From MESE01 sp036675035 (GTDB lineage Bacteria > Pseudomonadota > Gammaproteobacteria > Burkholderiales > Burkholderiaceae_D), in contig JAKFFO010000119.1 of assembly GCA_036675035.1 (NCBI GenBank), positions 24,931 through 88,930 of the forward strand: a stretch of 64,000 bases of DNA, read 5' to 3'. The notes under the pieces were generated by a model. The model was given only the letters and a program-made list of their open reading frames with translations, was not told where the DNA came from and searched no databases. Shown here piece after piece: positions 27,094 to 36,513 of this stretch (position 1 is the stretch's first letter; each line of letters starts with the position of its first letter). Both the position numbers and the translations under genes were made by a program.

Positions 27094-29136
27094 ATGGCGG
27101 GGCAACTTAACCCTAACCTCTTGCTGGTCGTACCAATGGCGCCGCTTGTCGGCGCATTGATTGCAGGCCTGTTCGGTACCAAATTTTTCGGCAATAAGAT
27201 CGGGCGCACCGCCTCCCATACGGTCACCATCCTGGGCGTACTGATCGCATTCATCGTCTCGGTCCAAACTCTGATGGCGGTGATGGACGGCGCCTCGTTC
27301 AACGGCACCATCTATAACTGGATGACCGTCGCGGGACTCAAGCTGGAAATCGGATTCTTGATCGACAGCCTGACCGCAATGATGATGTGCGTCGTGACGT
27401 CGGTGTCGCTGATGGTGCACATTTATACGGTCGGGTACATGAAGGACGACGAGGGCTATAACCGTTTCTTTGCTTATATCTCACTGTTCACGTTCTCGAT
27501 GCTGATGCTCGTAATGAGCAACAACTTCCTGCAGCTGTTCTTCGGTTGGGAGGCGGTCGGCTTGGTGTCCTACCTGCTGATCGGCTTTTGGTACACCAGG
27601 CCGACTGCGATTTACGCCAACATGAAAGCGTTTTTAGTCAATCGCGTTGGCGATTTTGGATTCATTCTCGGTATCGGATTGCTGCTCGCGTATGCCGGCT
27701 CCTTGAATTACGCACAGGTCTTCGCCAAAAGCGAGGCGCTCGCGCAATTGACCTTGCCGGGAACCGACTGGATGCTGCTGACGGTTGCGTGCATTTGTCT
27801 GTTCATCGGTGCGATGGGCAAGTCAGCGCAATTTCCCTTGCATGTCTGGCTGCCGGACTCGATGGAAGGCCCGACTCCGATTTCAGCGCTGATTCACGCG
27901 GCCACGATGGTAACCGCCGGTATCTTCATGGTGGCCCGGATGTCGCCGTTATTTGAATTGTCGGATACCGCTCTGTCCTTCGTGATGATCATCGGCGCAA
28001 TTACCGCGCTGTTCATGGGTTTTCTCGGCATTATCCAGAACGACATCAAGCGGGTGGTGGCATATTCGACGCTGTCACAACTCGGATACATGACGGTCGC
28101 GCTGGGTGCGTCGGCCTATTCGGTCGCGGTATTCCATTTGATGACGCACGCGTTCTTCAAGGCGCTTCTGTTCCTCGGTGCCGGTGCAGTCATCATCGGC
28201 ATGCACCACGACCAGGACATTCGCAACATGGGCGGATTGCGCAAGTACATGCCGATCACCTGGATTACTTCATTGCTGGGATCGCTAGCGCTGATCGGAA
28301 CACCTTTCTTCGCCGGCTTTTATTCGAAAGAGAGCATCATCGAAGCGGCCCATCATGCCAATATCCCCGGTGCCGGATTTGCTTATTTTGCTGTAATGGC
28401 AGGCGTGTTCGTGACGGCGTTTTATTCATTCCGCATGTATTTCCTGGTGTTTCATGGCGAAGAGCGTTTCGGAAAGCCGCATCACGGCCATCAGGATCAT
28501 GCGCATGACGAGCACTCGGATGAACCTCATCATGGACTGGCACCCGGCGAAAAGCCGCATGAAGCGCCCTGGGTCGTTACGCTGCCGCTGATCCTGCTGG
28601 CAATTCCTTCCGTCATCATCGGGTATCTCGCAATCGGGCCGATTTTTCACGGCGACTTCTTTGACGGCGCGATTTTTGTCAGTGATGCGCATCCCGCAAT
28701 GGAGGAACTCGTCAATGCCTTCCACGGTGCATCGGCGATGGGCCTGCATGGGTTTGTGACCTTGCCGTTCGCATTAATGCTGGCCGGCGTCGTATCGGCG
28801 TATTACTGCTATCTGGTCAATCCAAAAGTGCCTGCGTGGTTCCATGCCAGGTTCCGCGCGCTGTACACGCTTCTGGACAACAAGTACTACATGGACAAGA
28901 TCAATGAAGTGGTCTTTTCCGGTGGTGCGCGCTTGCTTGGTCGCGGATTGTGGAATGTCGGCGACAAGGCTTTGATTGATGGTTTGGTCGTGAATGGAAG
29001 CGCCAGGTTTGTCGGGTGGTTTGCTGTCATTACCAGGACGTTCCAGTCCGGCTACATCTATCACTATGCCTTCACGATGATTTTTGCCATTGCGCTGTAC
29101 CTTGGCTATTTGTTGCTGCTCCCTTACATGAAATAG
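27094..29136 (+). CDS. nuoL: NADH-quinone oxidoreductase subunit L
   Basis: Largest antiporter-like proton-pumping subunit, 680 residues, about 16 hydrophobic segments. Conserved features include LQLFFGWEAVGLVSYLLIGFW (membrane Glu), GAMGKSAQFPLHVWLPDSMEGPTPISALIHAATMVTAG and the Lys/His helix HLMTHAFFKALLFLGAG. A His/Asp-rich loop (about 465-490) is variable in the family. The ATG at 27094, with AAGG 6 nt upstream, is preferred to a TTG two codons earlier. Confidence 0.97.
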   Translation: MAGQLNPNLLLVVPMAPLVGALIAGLFGTKFFGNKIGRTASHTVTILGVLIAFIVSVQTLMAVMDGASFNGTIYNWMTVAGLKLEIGFLIDSLTAMMMCVVTSVSLMVHIYTVGYMKDDEGYNRFFAYISLFTFSMLMLVMSNNFLQLFFGWEAVGLVSYLLIGFWYTRPTAIYANMKAFLVNRVGDFGFILGIGLLLAYAGSLNYAQVFAKSEALAQLTLPGTDWMLLTVACICLFIGAMGKSAQFPLHVWLPDSMEGPTPISALIHAATMVTAGIFMVARMSPLFELSDTALSFVMIIGAITALFMGFLGIIQNDIKRVVAYSTLSQLGYMTVALGASAYSVAVFHLMTHAFFKALLFLGAGAVIIGMHHDQDIRNMGGLRKYMPITWITSLLGSLALIGTPFFAGFYSKESIIEAAHHANIPGAGFAYFAVMAGVFVTAFYSFRMYFLVFHGEERFGKPHHGHQDHAHDEHSDEPHHGLAPGEKPHEAPWVVTLPLILLAIPSVIIGYLAIGPIFHGDFFDGAIFVSDAHPAMEELVNAFHGASAMGLHGFVTLPFALMLAGVVSAYYCYLVNPKVPAWFHARFRALYTLLDNKYYMDKINEVVFSGGARLLGRGLWNVGDKALIDGLVVNGSARFVGWFAVITRTFQSGYIYHYAFTMIFAIALYLGYLLLLPYMK

Positions 29137-29160
29137 CGGCGGGTTTCTAAAAGAAAAAAC

Positions 29161-30648
29161 ATGATGCAGTCAACTTTTCCTCTACTAAGCCTGGCAATCT
29201 GGCTTCCGATTCTGTTTGGCGTGCTGGTGCTGGCCGTTGGCCGCGACAGTAATCCCGGTCTGGTTCGCGGCATATCTCTGGTTGGCGCTATCGTCAGCCT
29301 GCTGGCTACCGTGCCGCTGATTCAGCAGTTCGACAATGCCGCGCACGGCATGCAGTTCGTTGAAAAATTCGCCTGGATTGAGCAATTCGATATTTTTTAC
29401 TCGCTGGGTATCGATGGGATCTCGCTCTGGTTCATTCCGCTGACGGCATTTATCACCGTGATCGTGGTGATCTCGGCGTGGGAAGTGATTCAGACCAAGG
29501 TAGCCCAGTATATGGGTGCATTCCTGATCCTGTCGGGTTTGATGATCGGCGTATTCTGCTCGCTCGACGGCGTGCTGTTCTATGTCTTCTTCGAGGCGAC
29601 ACTGATTCCGATGTTCATTATCATCGGCGTCTGGGGCGGTGCAAATCGCGTTTATGCGGCAGTGAAATTCTTCCTCTATACCTTCATGGGGTCGCTGCTG
29701 ATGCTGATTGCGATTCTCTATCTGTATTTGAAATCCGGCAGCTTCGACATTCTGGTCTGGCACACGCTGCCGATCCCGCTTTCGGCGCAGATACTGGTGT
29801 TCCTGTCATTCCTTATGGCTTTTGCCGTGAAGGTGCCGATGTGGCCGGTGCATACATGGTTGCCGGATGCGCACGTCGAAGCACCGACCGGCGGCTCGGT
29901 GGTGCTGGCCGCGATCATGCTGAAACTGGGCGGATACGGCTTCCTGCGCTTTTCGCTGCCGATTACGCCTGACGCCAGCCACTATCTGTCCGGTTTTATC
30001 ATTACCTTGTCGCTGATCGCAGTGATCTATATCGGCCTGGTCGCAATGGTTCAGGCCGACATGAAAAAACTGGTTGCGTACTCATCGATCGCACACATGG
30101 GCTTCGTGACGCTTGGATTTTTCCTGTTCAACGACATGGCGGTGCAGGGCGGCGTGGTCCAGATGATTTCGCATGGTTTCGTATCGGGTGCAATGTTCCT
30201 GTGCATAGGTGTGCTGTACGACCGCATGCATTCACGCCAGATTGCCGACTACGGCGGTGTGGTCAACACGATGCCCAAATTCGCCGCATTTTTCGTGTTG
30301 TTTTCGCTGGCCAATTCAGGCCTGCCGGCCACATCCGGGTTTGTCGGTGAATTCATGGTGATTCTCGGCGCGGTGCAGTTTGATTTCTGGATCGGTCTGC
30401 TGGCGGCGACCGCGTTGATTCTTGGCGCAGCCTATTCGCTGTGGCTGGTGAAGCGCGTGATTTTTGGTGCGGTCGGCAATCAACAGGTTGCTCAAATGCC
30501 GGATCTGAACAAACGCGAATTCTTCATGCTTGGATTGCTGGCACTTGCGGTAATCGGCATGGGCGTATATCCGGCGCCGTTTACCGACGCGATGCAGGTT
30601 TCGGTGACAGATCTGCTGGCACATGTCGCGATCTCAAAAGCCCAATGA
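29161..30648 (+). CDS. nuoM: NADH-quinone oxidoreductase subunit M
   Basis: Second antiporter-like subunit, 495 residues, about 14 hydrophobic segments. Diagnostic segments are FFEATLIPMFIIIGVWGG (proton-path Glu), FAVKVPMWPVHTWLPDAHVEAPTGGSVVLA and KKLVAYSSIAHMGFVTLG. Two adjacent ATG codons (29161 and 29164) are possible starts. It lies 24 nt after nuoL and 52 nt before nuoN. Confidence 0.97.
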   Translation: MMQSTFPLLSLAIWLPILFGVLVLAVGRDSNPGLVRGISLVGAIVSLLATVPLIQQFDNAAHGMQFVEKFAWIEQFDIFYSLGIDGISLWFIPLTAFITVIVVISAWEVIQTKVAQYMGAFLILSGLMIGVFCSLDGVLFYVFFEATLIPMFIIIGVWGGANRVYAAVKFFLYTFMGSLLMLIAILYLYLKSGSFDILVWHTLPIPLSAQILVFLSFLMAFAVKVPMWPVHTWLPDAHVEAPTGGSVVLAAIMLKLGGYGFLRFSLPITPDASHYLSGFIITLSLIAVIYIGLVAMVQADMKKLVAYSSIAHMGFVTLGFFLFNDMAVQGGVVQMISHGFVSGAMFLCIGVLYDRMHSRQIADYGGVVNTMPKFAAFFVLFSLANSGLPATSGFVGEFMVILGAVQFDFWIGLLAATALILGAAYSLWLVKRVIFGAVGNQQVAQMPDLNKREFFMLGLLALAVIGMGVYPAPFTDAMQVSVTDLLAHVAISKAQ

Positions 30649-30700
30649 TGAAAACAATCGTAGTTGCACCACGTGCGAACGCAAATAAAGCGGCGATGAA

Positions 30701-32188
30701 ATGAATAATCTGAATCTGATTCCAGCGTACCCTGAAATATTTCTGGCAATTGCGGCCCTGGCAATACTGTTGGTCGACATGTTCCTGTCGGATGCGAAGC
30801 GCAATGTCACCTATCTGTTGTCGATCGCCGCACTGGTTGTTTGCGCGGTGCTTACCATCGTTGATTTCAACACCGGTACCACGAATTACACGTTCTACAA
30901 CATGTTCGTCTCGGACCCGATGTCGAACATCCTGAAGCTGTTTGCATATATCGCAGTCGGATTGACATTGATCTATTCGCGCCAGTACGTGACTGCACGA
31001 GGCATGCTCGGGGGCCATCTCGGCGGTGAATTCTACGTGCTGGCACTGTTCACGCTGCTCGGTCAGATGATCATGATTTCCGGGAATAATTTCCTGATCA
31101 TCTACCTTGGCCTCGAATTGATGTCGCTGTCACTGTATGCGCTGGTTGCTTTGCGGCGCGACAATACGATGTCGACCGAAGCGGCAATGAAGTATTTTAT
31201 TTTGGGTGCGCTGGCTTCCGGCTTCCTGCTTTACGGCATATCGATGCTGTATGGAGCAACCGGATCGCTAGATCTTAGCGAAGTGGCCAAGGCAACGGCA
31301 TCCGGAACGGTTAATAAAACGGTGCTGGTGTTCGGACTGGTATTCCTTGTGTCGGGGCTTGCATTCAAACTCGGCGCTGTTCCGTTTCATATGTGGGTTC
31401 CAGACGTCTACCAAGGGGCACCTACTGCAGTCACTTTGCTGCTGGGTGGTGCGCCGAAGCTGGCCGCTTTCGCGATTTGCATTCGCCTGCTCATAGAAGG
31501 GTTGGGATCGCTCGCGGTCGACTGGCAGCAAATGCTGATCGTACTCGCGGTGCTGTCGATGGCGATCGGCAATATCACCGCGATTGCACAGACCAATCTG
31601 AAGCGGATGCTTGCGTATTCGACCATCTCGCAGATGGGTTTCATGCTGCTTGGCTTGCTGTCGGGCGTTTTCGCCGGCAGCAATCCGGACTCCGCCGCCA
31701 ATGCATACAGTGCCGCGATGTTTTATTCAATCACCTATGTTTTGACCACGCTGGGAACCTTCGGCATCATTCTGCTGCTTGCAAGATCGGGTTTCGAAGC
31801 TGAAAACCTGGACGATTTCAAAGGCTTGAATCAGCGCAGCCCATGGTTCGCTGCAGTCATGATGATATTGCTGCTTTCCTTGGCCGGTGTACCGCCGATG
31901 ATGGGCTTTTACGCAAAACTGTCGGTTCTTCAGGCGGTAGTCAACGCCGGACAGATATGGCTTGCGGTGGTGGCAGTGATGTTCTCGCTGATCGGTGCGT
32001 TTTACTACTTGCGCGTCATTAAGCTGATGTACTTCGACGATGCAGTCGACACATCGGAAATTGTGGCCGGCAACGACATGCGCGCAGCACTCAGCGTAAA
32101 TGGCGTAGCCATTGTCGTACTGGGTCTGATACCCGGCCCGTTGATGACCGCATGCGCTGCGGCTATTGCCAAGACGCTTGCGTCCTGA
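30701..32188 (+). CDS. nuoN: NADH-quinone oxidoreductase subunit N
   Basis: Third antiporter-like subunit and last gene of complex I, 495 residues, about 14 hydrophobic segments. Visible are YLGLELMSLSLYALVALRR (Glu), AFKLGAVPFHMWVPDVYQGAPTAVTLLL and KRMLAYSTISQMGFMLLG. A DUF2818 gene follows after 15 nt and is likely in the same transcript. Confidence 0.97.
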   Translation: MNNLNLIPAYPEIFLAIAALAILLVDMFLSDAKRNVTYLLSIAALVVCAVLTIVDFNTGTTNYTFYNMFVSDPMSNILKLFAYIAVGLTLIYSRQYVTARGMLGGHLGGEFYVLALFTLLGQMIMISGNNFLIIYLGLELMSLSLYALVALRRDNTMSTEAAMKYFILGALASGFLLYGISMLYGATGSLDLSEVAKATASGTVNKTVLVFGLVFLVSGLAFKLGAVPFHMWVPDVYQGAPTAVTLLLGGAPKLAAFAICIRLLIEGLGSLAVDWQQMLIVLAVLSMAIGNITAIAQTNLKRMLAYSTISQMGFMLLGLLSGVFAGSNPDSAANAYSAAMFYSITYVLTTLGTFGIILLLARSGFEAENLDDFKGLNQRSPWFAAVMMILLLSLAGVPPMMGFYAKLSVLQAVVNAGQIWLAVVAVMFSLIGAFYYLRVIKLMYFDDAVDTSEIVAGNDMRAALSVNGVAIVVLGLIPGPLMTACAAAIAKTLAS

Positions 32189-32203
32189 TCCGGGCGCGTA
32201 CCG

Positions 32204-32509
32204 GTGGACGTTTCTCTTTCAAGCTGGTTTGTAATTCTGTTGGCCGTACTTGGAGCCAATCTGCCGTTTCTAAACGAACGTCTGTTCGCGATCTTTCCGA
32301 TCGGCGCAAAGCCAAAATCGTTCTGGCTGCGCCTGTTGGAGCTCTTAGTGCTGTATTTGGCCGTCGGCGTAATTGCGTACCTGCTCGAATCCCGGATTGG
32401 CAACGCGTTTTCCCAGAACTGGGAGTTTTACGCCGTTACCGGATGCCTGTTCATCGTACTGGCTTTTCCAGGATTCGTATTTCGCTATTTGCGAAAGCGG
32501 CGCGGCTGA
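32204..32509 (+). CDS. DUF2818 small membrane protein
   Basis: A 101-residue protein with three hydrophobic helices (about 6-24, 43-62, 74-95). Family members sit directly after nuoN in many betaproteobacteria (recalled), and no function is established. A GTG start at 32204 gives the family N terminus MDVSLSSWFVILLAVLGANLPF. Its position suggests a complex I accessory or assembly role, but that is inference only. Confidence 0.8.
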   Translation: MDVSLSSWFVILLAVLGANLPFLNERLFAIFPIGAKPKSFWLRLLELLVLYLAVGVIAYLLESRIGNAFSQNWEFYAVTGCLFIVLAFPGFVFRYLRKRRG

Positions 32510-32574
32510 TTCCCATCAATCACGGTGGCCTCGGTTGCCGCTATGGTCAATTTTCACGAAGCTGGAGCAGGTGA

Positions 32575-33132
32575 ATGGACATCGATTTGACAGAGACCAA
32601 GCTTGACGGTGCGTTAGCATACGACGGCGATTTTTTGAAAGTTCAGCGCGATTCGATACGTCTGCCGGATGGTAAAACAAGCATCCGCGAATATATAAAA
32701 CATCCAGGCGCCGTAGTCGTGCTTCCGCTATTCGACGATGACACCGTGCTGTTGGAGCGCCAGTTTCGTTATCCGCTAGACCGCACGTTCATCGAATTCC
32801 CCGCTGGAAAGATCGATTCCGACGAAGATCCTCTCGATTGCGCGAAGCGCGAGCTGCAGGAAGAGACCGGGTATTGCGCGCGCGAATGGCAGTTCGTATG
32901 CACGATTCACAATGCGATTGCCTATTCGGACGAGCATCTTGAGATTTATCTGGCGCGTGGATTGACGGCCGGTGAATGCAAGCTCGATGACGGCGAGTTT
33001 CTCGAAACATTCCGCGCGCCCGTCAGCGACGTGCTTGGCTGGATTCGACAAGGAAAAATCACCGACGTTAAAACTATCATCGGCGGTTTCTGGCTTGAGA
33101 AAATCGTATCCGGCCTTTGGCATTGTCGATAA
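32575..33132 (+). CDS. Nudix hydrolase, ADP-ribose pyrophosphatase type
   Basis: Hydrolyses nucleoside diphosphate derivatives, probably ADP-ribose to AMP and ribose 5-phosphate. It has 185 residues. A complete Nudix box GKIDSDEDPLDCAKRELQEETGY starts near residue 81, with the catalytic REL-QEE arrangement. PGAVVVLPLFDDDTVLLERQFRYPL upstream fits the ADP-ribose subgroup. AGCAGG lies before the ATG. It ends the co-directional nuo run; the 275 nt after it, up to the convergent ETF:quinone gene, hold only a hairpin. Confidence 0.88.
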   Translation: MDIDLTETKLDGALAYDGDFLKVQRDSIRLPDGKTSIREYIKHPGAVVVLPLFDDDTVLLERQFRYPLDRTFIEFPAGKIDSDEDPLDCAKRELQEETGYCAREWQFVCTIHNAIAYSDEHLEIYLARGLTAGECKLDDGEFLETFRAPVSDVLGWIRQGKITDVKTIIGGFWLEKIVSGLWHCR

Positions 33133-33365
33133 GAGACTCTATTGCCGGTTCGAGCGTCAATCTGCCTGTGTAGGGCGGGCCCCGATCAAATCGACCCGAT
33201 GCATATGGTGCTCAGCCGTTCCTGGTAAGGCACCAGTCAATTTCATCATCAGGTGCGTAAACCACTCATTGCGGCGCCGAGGGAGGCCATGCCGGACGCT
33301 TGTTCTGCCGTAATGCTAACCGCTAGCAGCAGCGTCCATTTACGCATTTCCGAACCGCTGCGAAA

Positions 33366-33393
33366 GCCGTCCTGCATCCACTTACCGGACGGC
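33366..33393 (-). terminator. Probable terminator of the ETF:quinone oxidoreductase gene
   Basis: On the minus strand GCCGTCC pairs with GGACGGC across 14 nt and is followed by TTTC. The T-tract is short, so efficiency is uncertain. It lies 15 nt beyond the minus-strand stop. Confidence 0.45.
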
Positions 33394-33407
33394 TCGTGGT
33401 CTATCAC

Positions 33408-35087
33408 CTACATATTCGGATAATTGGGACCACCACCGCCTTCCGGCGTTACCCAGACAATGTTCTGGGTTGGATCCTTGATGTCGCAGGTCTTGCAATG
33501 CACGCAGTTTTGCGCGTTGATTTGCAATCGCTCCGCGCCGGCATCGGTTTTCACAAACTCGTAAACACCGGCCGGGCAGTAACGCGATTCCGGGCCGGCA
33601 TAGGTCGCAAGGTTGATATCAACCGGTACCGTCGCATCTTTCAGCGTCAGATGCACCGGCTGGTCTTCCGCATGATTGGTGTTGGAGATGAATACCGACG
33701 ACAGTCGATCGAAAGTCAGCTTGCCGTCCGGTTTGGGATAAATGATCGGCTTGAATTGCGACGCCGGCTTCAGGCATTCATGGTCCGCCTTGGTGTGGTG
33801 CAGAGTCCACGGTGCTTTTCCGCGTAGCACCACCTGATCGAGCCAGACCAGCGGCGATCCGTAGGTTCCTTTTTTCAGCAATGGCTTGACGTTGCGCGCC
33901 GTGTGCAGTTCTTCGTGCAGCCAGGATTTTTCAAACGCTTGCGGAAAGCTTGTCAGTTCGTCGTGCTGCCGTCCGGCGCCAAGCGCGTCGAACGCAGCCT
34001 CTGCCGCCAGCATGCCGGTTTTCATCGCGGTATGACTGCCCTTGATACGTGGCATGTTCAAAAAGCCGGCATCGCAACCAATCAGAGCGCCGCCCGGGAA
34101 GGTGAGCTTGGGTAACGATTGCAGGCCGCCAGCCGTGATGGCGCGTGCGCCGTACGAGATCCGTTTGGCGCCTTCAAAGAAGGTGCGAATGGCCGGATGC
34201 GTTTTGAAGCGCTGAAATTCTTCGTAGGGAGACAGGTACGGATTTTCATAAGCGAGTCCGACCACGTAGCCGACTGCAACCTGATTGTTTTCCAGATGAT
34301 AGAGAAACGAGCCGCTGTATTGATCCATCAGTGGCCAACCAGTGGTGTGGATTACCAGCCCGGGCTTGTGCAGCTTGGGATCGATTTCCCAAAGCTCCTT
34401 GATGCCGATACCGTAGGACTGTGGATCCTTGCCCTTGTTGAGGTCGAATCTGGCCATCAGTTGCTTGCCGAGATGGCCGCGCGAGCCTTCTGCAAACAGC
34501 GTGTATTTCGCATGCAATTCCATGCCGAGCTGGAATGCATCCGTTGGCTGACCATGCCGATCAACGCCCATATTGCCGGTCGCCACACCCTTGACCGATC
34601 CATCCTCATTGGTCAGTATTTCTGCCGCAGGGAATCCGGGGAATACTTCGACGCCGAGCGCTTCGGCCTGCTGGCCGAGCCAACGTACCACGTTGGCAAG
34701 CGAGATTACATAATTGCCGTCGTTGTGGAACACTGCGGGAAGTAGCCAGTTGGGGGTTTTGAATGCCCTGGTTTCGGTCAGGACCAGGATGCGGTCTTCG
34801 GTTACCGGAGTATTCAGTGGCGCACCCAGGTCTTTCCAGTTCGGGAACAGCTCATTCATCGAAATTGGGTCCATCACTGCGCCGGAAAGAATATGCGCGC
34901 CGACCTCGCCGCCTTTTTCCAGGACACAAACGGAAACTTCACTGCCTTTTTCCGCCGCCAGCTGTTTGAGTCGAATTGCGGCGGACAAGCCTGCCGGACC
35001 GCCGCCGACAATAACAACGTCGTATTCCATCGCTTCGCGCGGGCCGAATTGTTCAAGGAGACTTGCTTGGGTTTGGCTTTGCGTCAT
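33408..35087 (-). CDS. Electron transfer flavoprotein-ubiquinone oxidoreductase
   Basis: Passes electrons from acyl-CoA dehydrogenases, via ETF, to ubiquinone. It has 559 residues. The FAD-binding loop VVIVGGGPAGLSAAIRLK lies near residue 23, and LSGAVMDPISMNELFP is typical of ETF-QO. The C-terminal [4Fe-4S] domain ends NCVHCKTCDIKDPTQNI then GGGGPNYPNM. The ATG at 35087 is chosen because it gives the usual MTQSQ-type N terminus; the frame stays open further upstream but runs antisense to the SDR gene. ETF alpha/beta genes are not in the window. Confidence 0.96.
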   Translation of the reverse strand: MTQSQTQASLLEQFGPREAMEYDVVIVGGGPAGLSAAIRLKQLAAEKGSEVSVCVLEKGGEVGAHILSGAVMDPISMNELFPNWKDLGAPLNTPVTEDRILVLTETRAFKTPNWLLPAVFHNDGNYVISLANVVRWLGQQAEALGVEVFPGFPAAEILTNEDGSVKGVATGNMGVDRHGQPTDAFQLGMELHAKYTLFAEGSRGHLGKQLMARFDLNKGKDPQSYGIGIKELWEIDPKLHKPGLVIHTTGWPLMDQYSGSFLYHLENNQVAVGYVVGLAYENPYLSPYEEFQRFKTHPAIRTFFEGAKRISYGARAITAGGLQSLPKLTFPGGALIGCDAGFLNMPRIKGSHTAMKTGMLAAEAAFDALGAGRQHDELTSFPQAFEKSWLHEELHTARNVKPLLKKGTYGSPLVWLDQVVLRGKAPWTLHHTKADHECLKPASQFKPIIYPKPDGKLTFDRLSSVFISNTNHAEDQPVHLTLKDATVPVDINLATYAGPESRYCPAGVYEFVKTDAGAERLQINAQNCVHCKTCDIKDPTQNIVWVTPEGGGGPNYPNM

Positions 35088-35252
35088 GGTTTTGGCACCG
35101 TAAATGTTATTATCGAACGAGTGTGCTAATTGTCCGGGATTTTGCGGCAGAATGCTAGTGCAGGGCCTTGCAATATCGGCCCTTTCGTATAATCGCGGCG
35201 GTATATGGGGCGGCCCGGTCGCTCGGCGCAAGAACAGAACAGGAGAAATTTC

Positions 35253-36029
35253 GTGGGTATTGAAGTCAATTTTGAAGGCAAGATCGCGCTGATTACGGGC
35301 GCGTCCAGCGGATTGGGTGCGCGTTTCGCGAAAGTGCTGGCGCAGGCGGGAGCACAGGTGGTGCTGGCATCGCGCCGGGTAGATCGCCTCAAGGAGTTGC
35401 GTGCCGAAATCGAATCGGGTGGCGGGGCTGCGCATGTGGTCGAACTCGATGTAACCGATTACACCAGCATCAAATCTGCCATCGCTCATGCGGAGACGGA
35501 AGCCGGACCGATCGACATCCTGGTCAATAATTCCGGTGTTTCGACCACGCAGCGTCTGGTGGACGTCACACCGGAAGACTATGCATATGTGATGGATACC
35601 AACCAGCGCGGTGCATTCTTTGTTGCGCAAGAAGTCGCCAAACGCATGATTGCCCGTGCCAAAGGCGATCCCACCAAGCAGCATCGCATCATCAATATTG
35701 CTTCTGTCGCCGGCCTGAAGGTGTTGCCGCAGATAGGCATTTATTGCATGAGCAAGGCAGCCGTCGTCCATATGACCAAGTCGATGGCTATCGAATGGGG
35801 CCGGTACGGAATCAATGTGAATGCAATCTGTCCCGGATACATCGGCACCGAGATCAATGCAGAGCATTTCGGAAGCGAACAAGGCAAGACGCTGATCAAC
35901 ATGCTGCCTCGCAAGCGCGTTGGCAAGCCAGAGGATCTGGATGGCTTGCTGCTGCTGCTCGCAGGCGATGAATCGCATTTCATGAACGGCGCGATCGTAA
36001 CAGCTGACGACGGCTTGAGCGCGGCTTGA
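35253..36029 (+). CDS. Short-chain dehydrogenase/reductase
   Basis: NAD(P)-dependent SDR of 258 residues, substrate unknown. Cofactor loop TGASSGLGARFAKVL lies near residue 16, NNSG near 94, and the catalytic Ser/Tyr/Lys set in INIASVAGLKVLPQIGIYCMSKAAV near 151-170. The C terminus NGAIVTADDGLSA is typical. GTG at 35253 is the start, with AGGAGA 6 nt upstream; an earlier in-frame ATG at 35205 lacks a ribosome site. It diverges from the ETF:quinone gene and precedes a thioesterase, so a fatty acyl role is plausible. Confidence 0.87.
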   Translation: MGIEVNFEGKIALITGASSGLGARFAKVLAQAGAQVVLASRRVDRLKELRAEIESGGGAAHVVELDVTDYTSIKSAIAHAETEAGPIDILVNNSGVSTTQRLVDVTPEDYAYVMDTNQRGAFFVAQEVAKRMIARAKGDPTKQHRIINIASVAGLKVLPQIGIYCMSKAAVVHMTKSMAIEWGRYGINVNAICPGYIGTEINAEHFGSEQGKTLINMLPRKRVGKPEDLDGLLLLLAGDESHFMNGAIVTADDGLSAA

Positions 36030-36096
36030 TCGATGCGTTATTCATTGTGGCATCACTTTCGCTGCAAATCCAACCGACAATTCTGGTGTTCTGAAA

Positions 36097-36513
36097 ATGA
36101 CTGTTAAACGACTTGTCCATGTCACGCGAATGCCGATTCGATGGGGTGATATGGATGCGATGGGCCATGTCAACAATACGGTTTATTTCCGTTACCTGGA
36201 ACAGGCGCGTATCGAATGGTTCTCGCAGATGAACTGCGACCCGGATCCGAAGGGTGAAGGGCCGGTAATCATCAATGCGCGCTGCACTTTTTTGCGGCAA
36301 TTGAAATATCCCGGCGATATCGAGGTACTTACGTTTGTCGGCGAACTGGGTCGATCGAGTTTTGAGACCATGCAGGAGATCCGCCGCGTTGATGATCCGG
36401 AGACGCTGGCGGCCGAGGGCGGTGCAAAGGTGGTATGGGTGAATTTTCCGATGGAAAAATCAATGCCGCTGCCGAACGAAATCCGGCATCTGCTCACTGG
36501 CGAAAAAATTTAA
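36097..36513 (+). CDS. 4HBT-type acyl-CoA thioesterase
   Basis: Hot-dog fold thioesterase of 138 residues that would hydrolyse acyl-CoA. The YbgC/4HBT signature is clear: RWGDMDAMGHVNNTVYFRYLEQARIEW, with the catalytic Asp near residue 19. It follows the SDR gene by 67 nt. Its stop codon overlaps the stop of the convergent LuxR-type gene, so the two transcripts must overlap at their ends. Confidence 0.88.
   Translation: MTVKRLVHVTRMPIRWGDMDAMGHVNNTVYFRYLEQARIEWFSQMNCDPDPKGEGPVIINARCTFLRQLKYPGDIEVLTFVGELGRSSFETMQEIRRVDDPETLAAEGGAKVVWVNFPMEKSMPLPNEIRHLLTGEKI

Noticed and set aside
35088..35978. In-frame N-terminal extension of the ETF:quinone oxidoreductase by about 300 codons
   Set aside because: It runs antisense to a clear SDR gene and the family N terminus begins at 35087.
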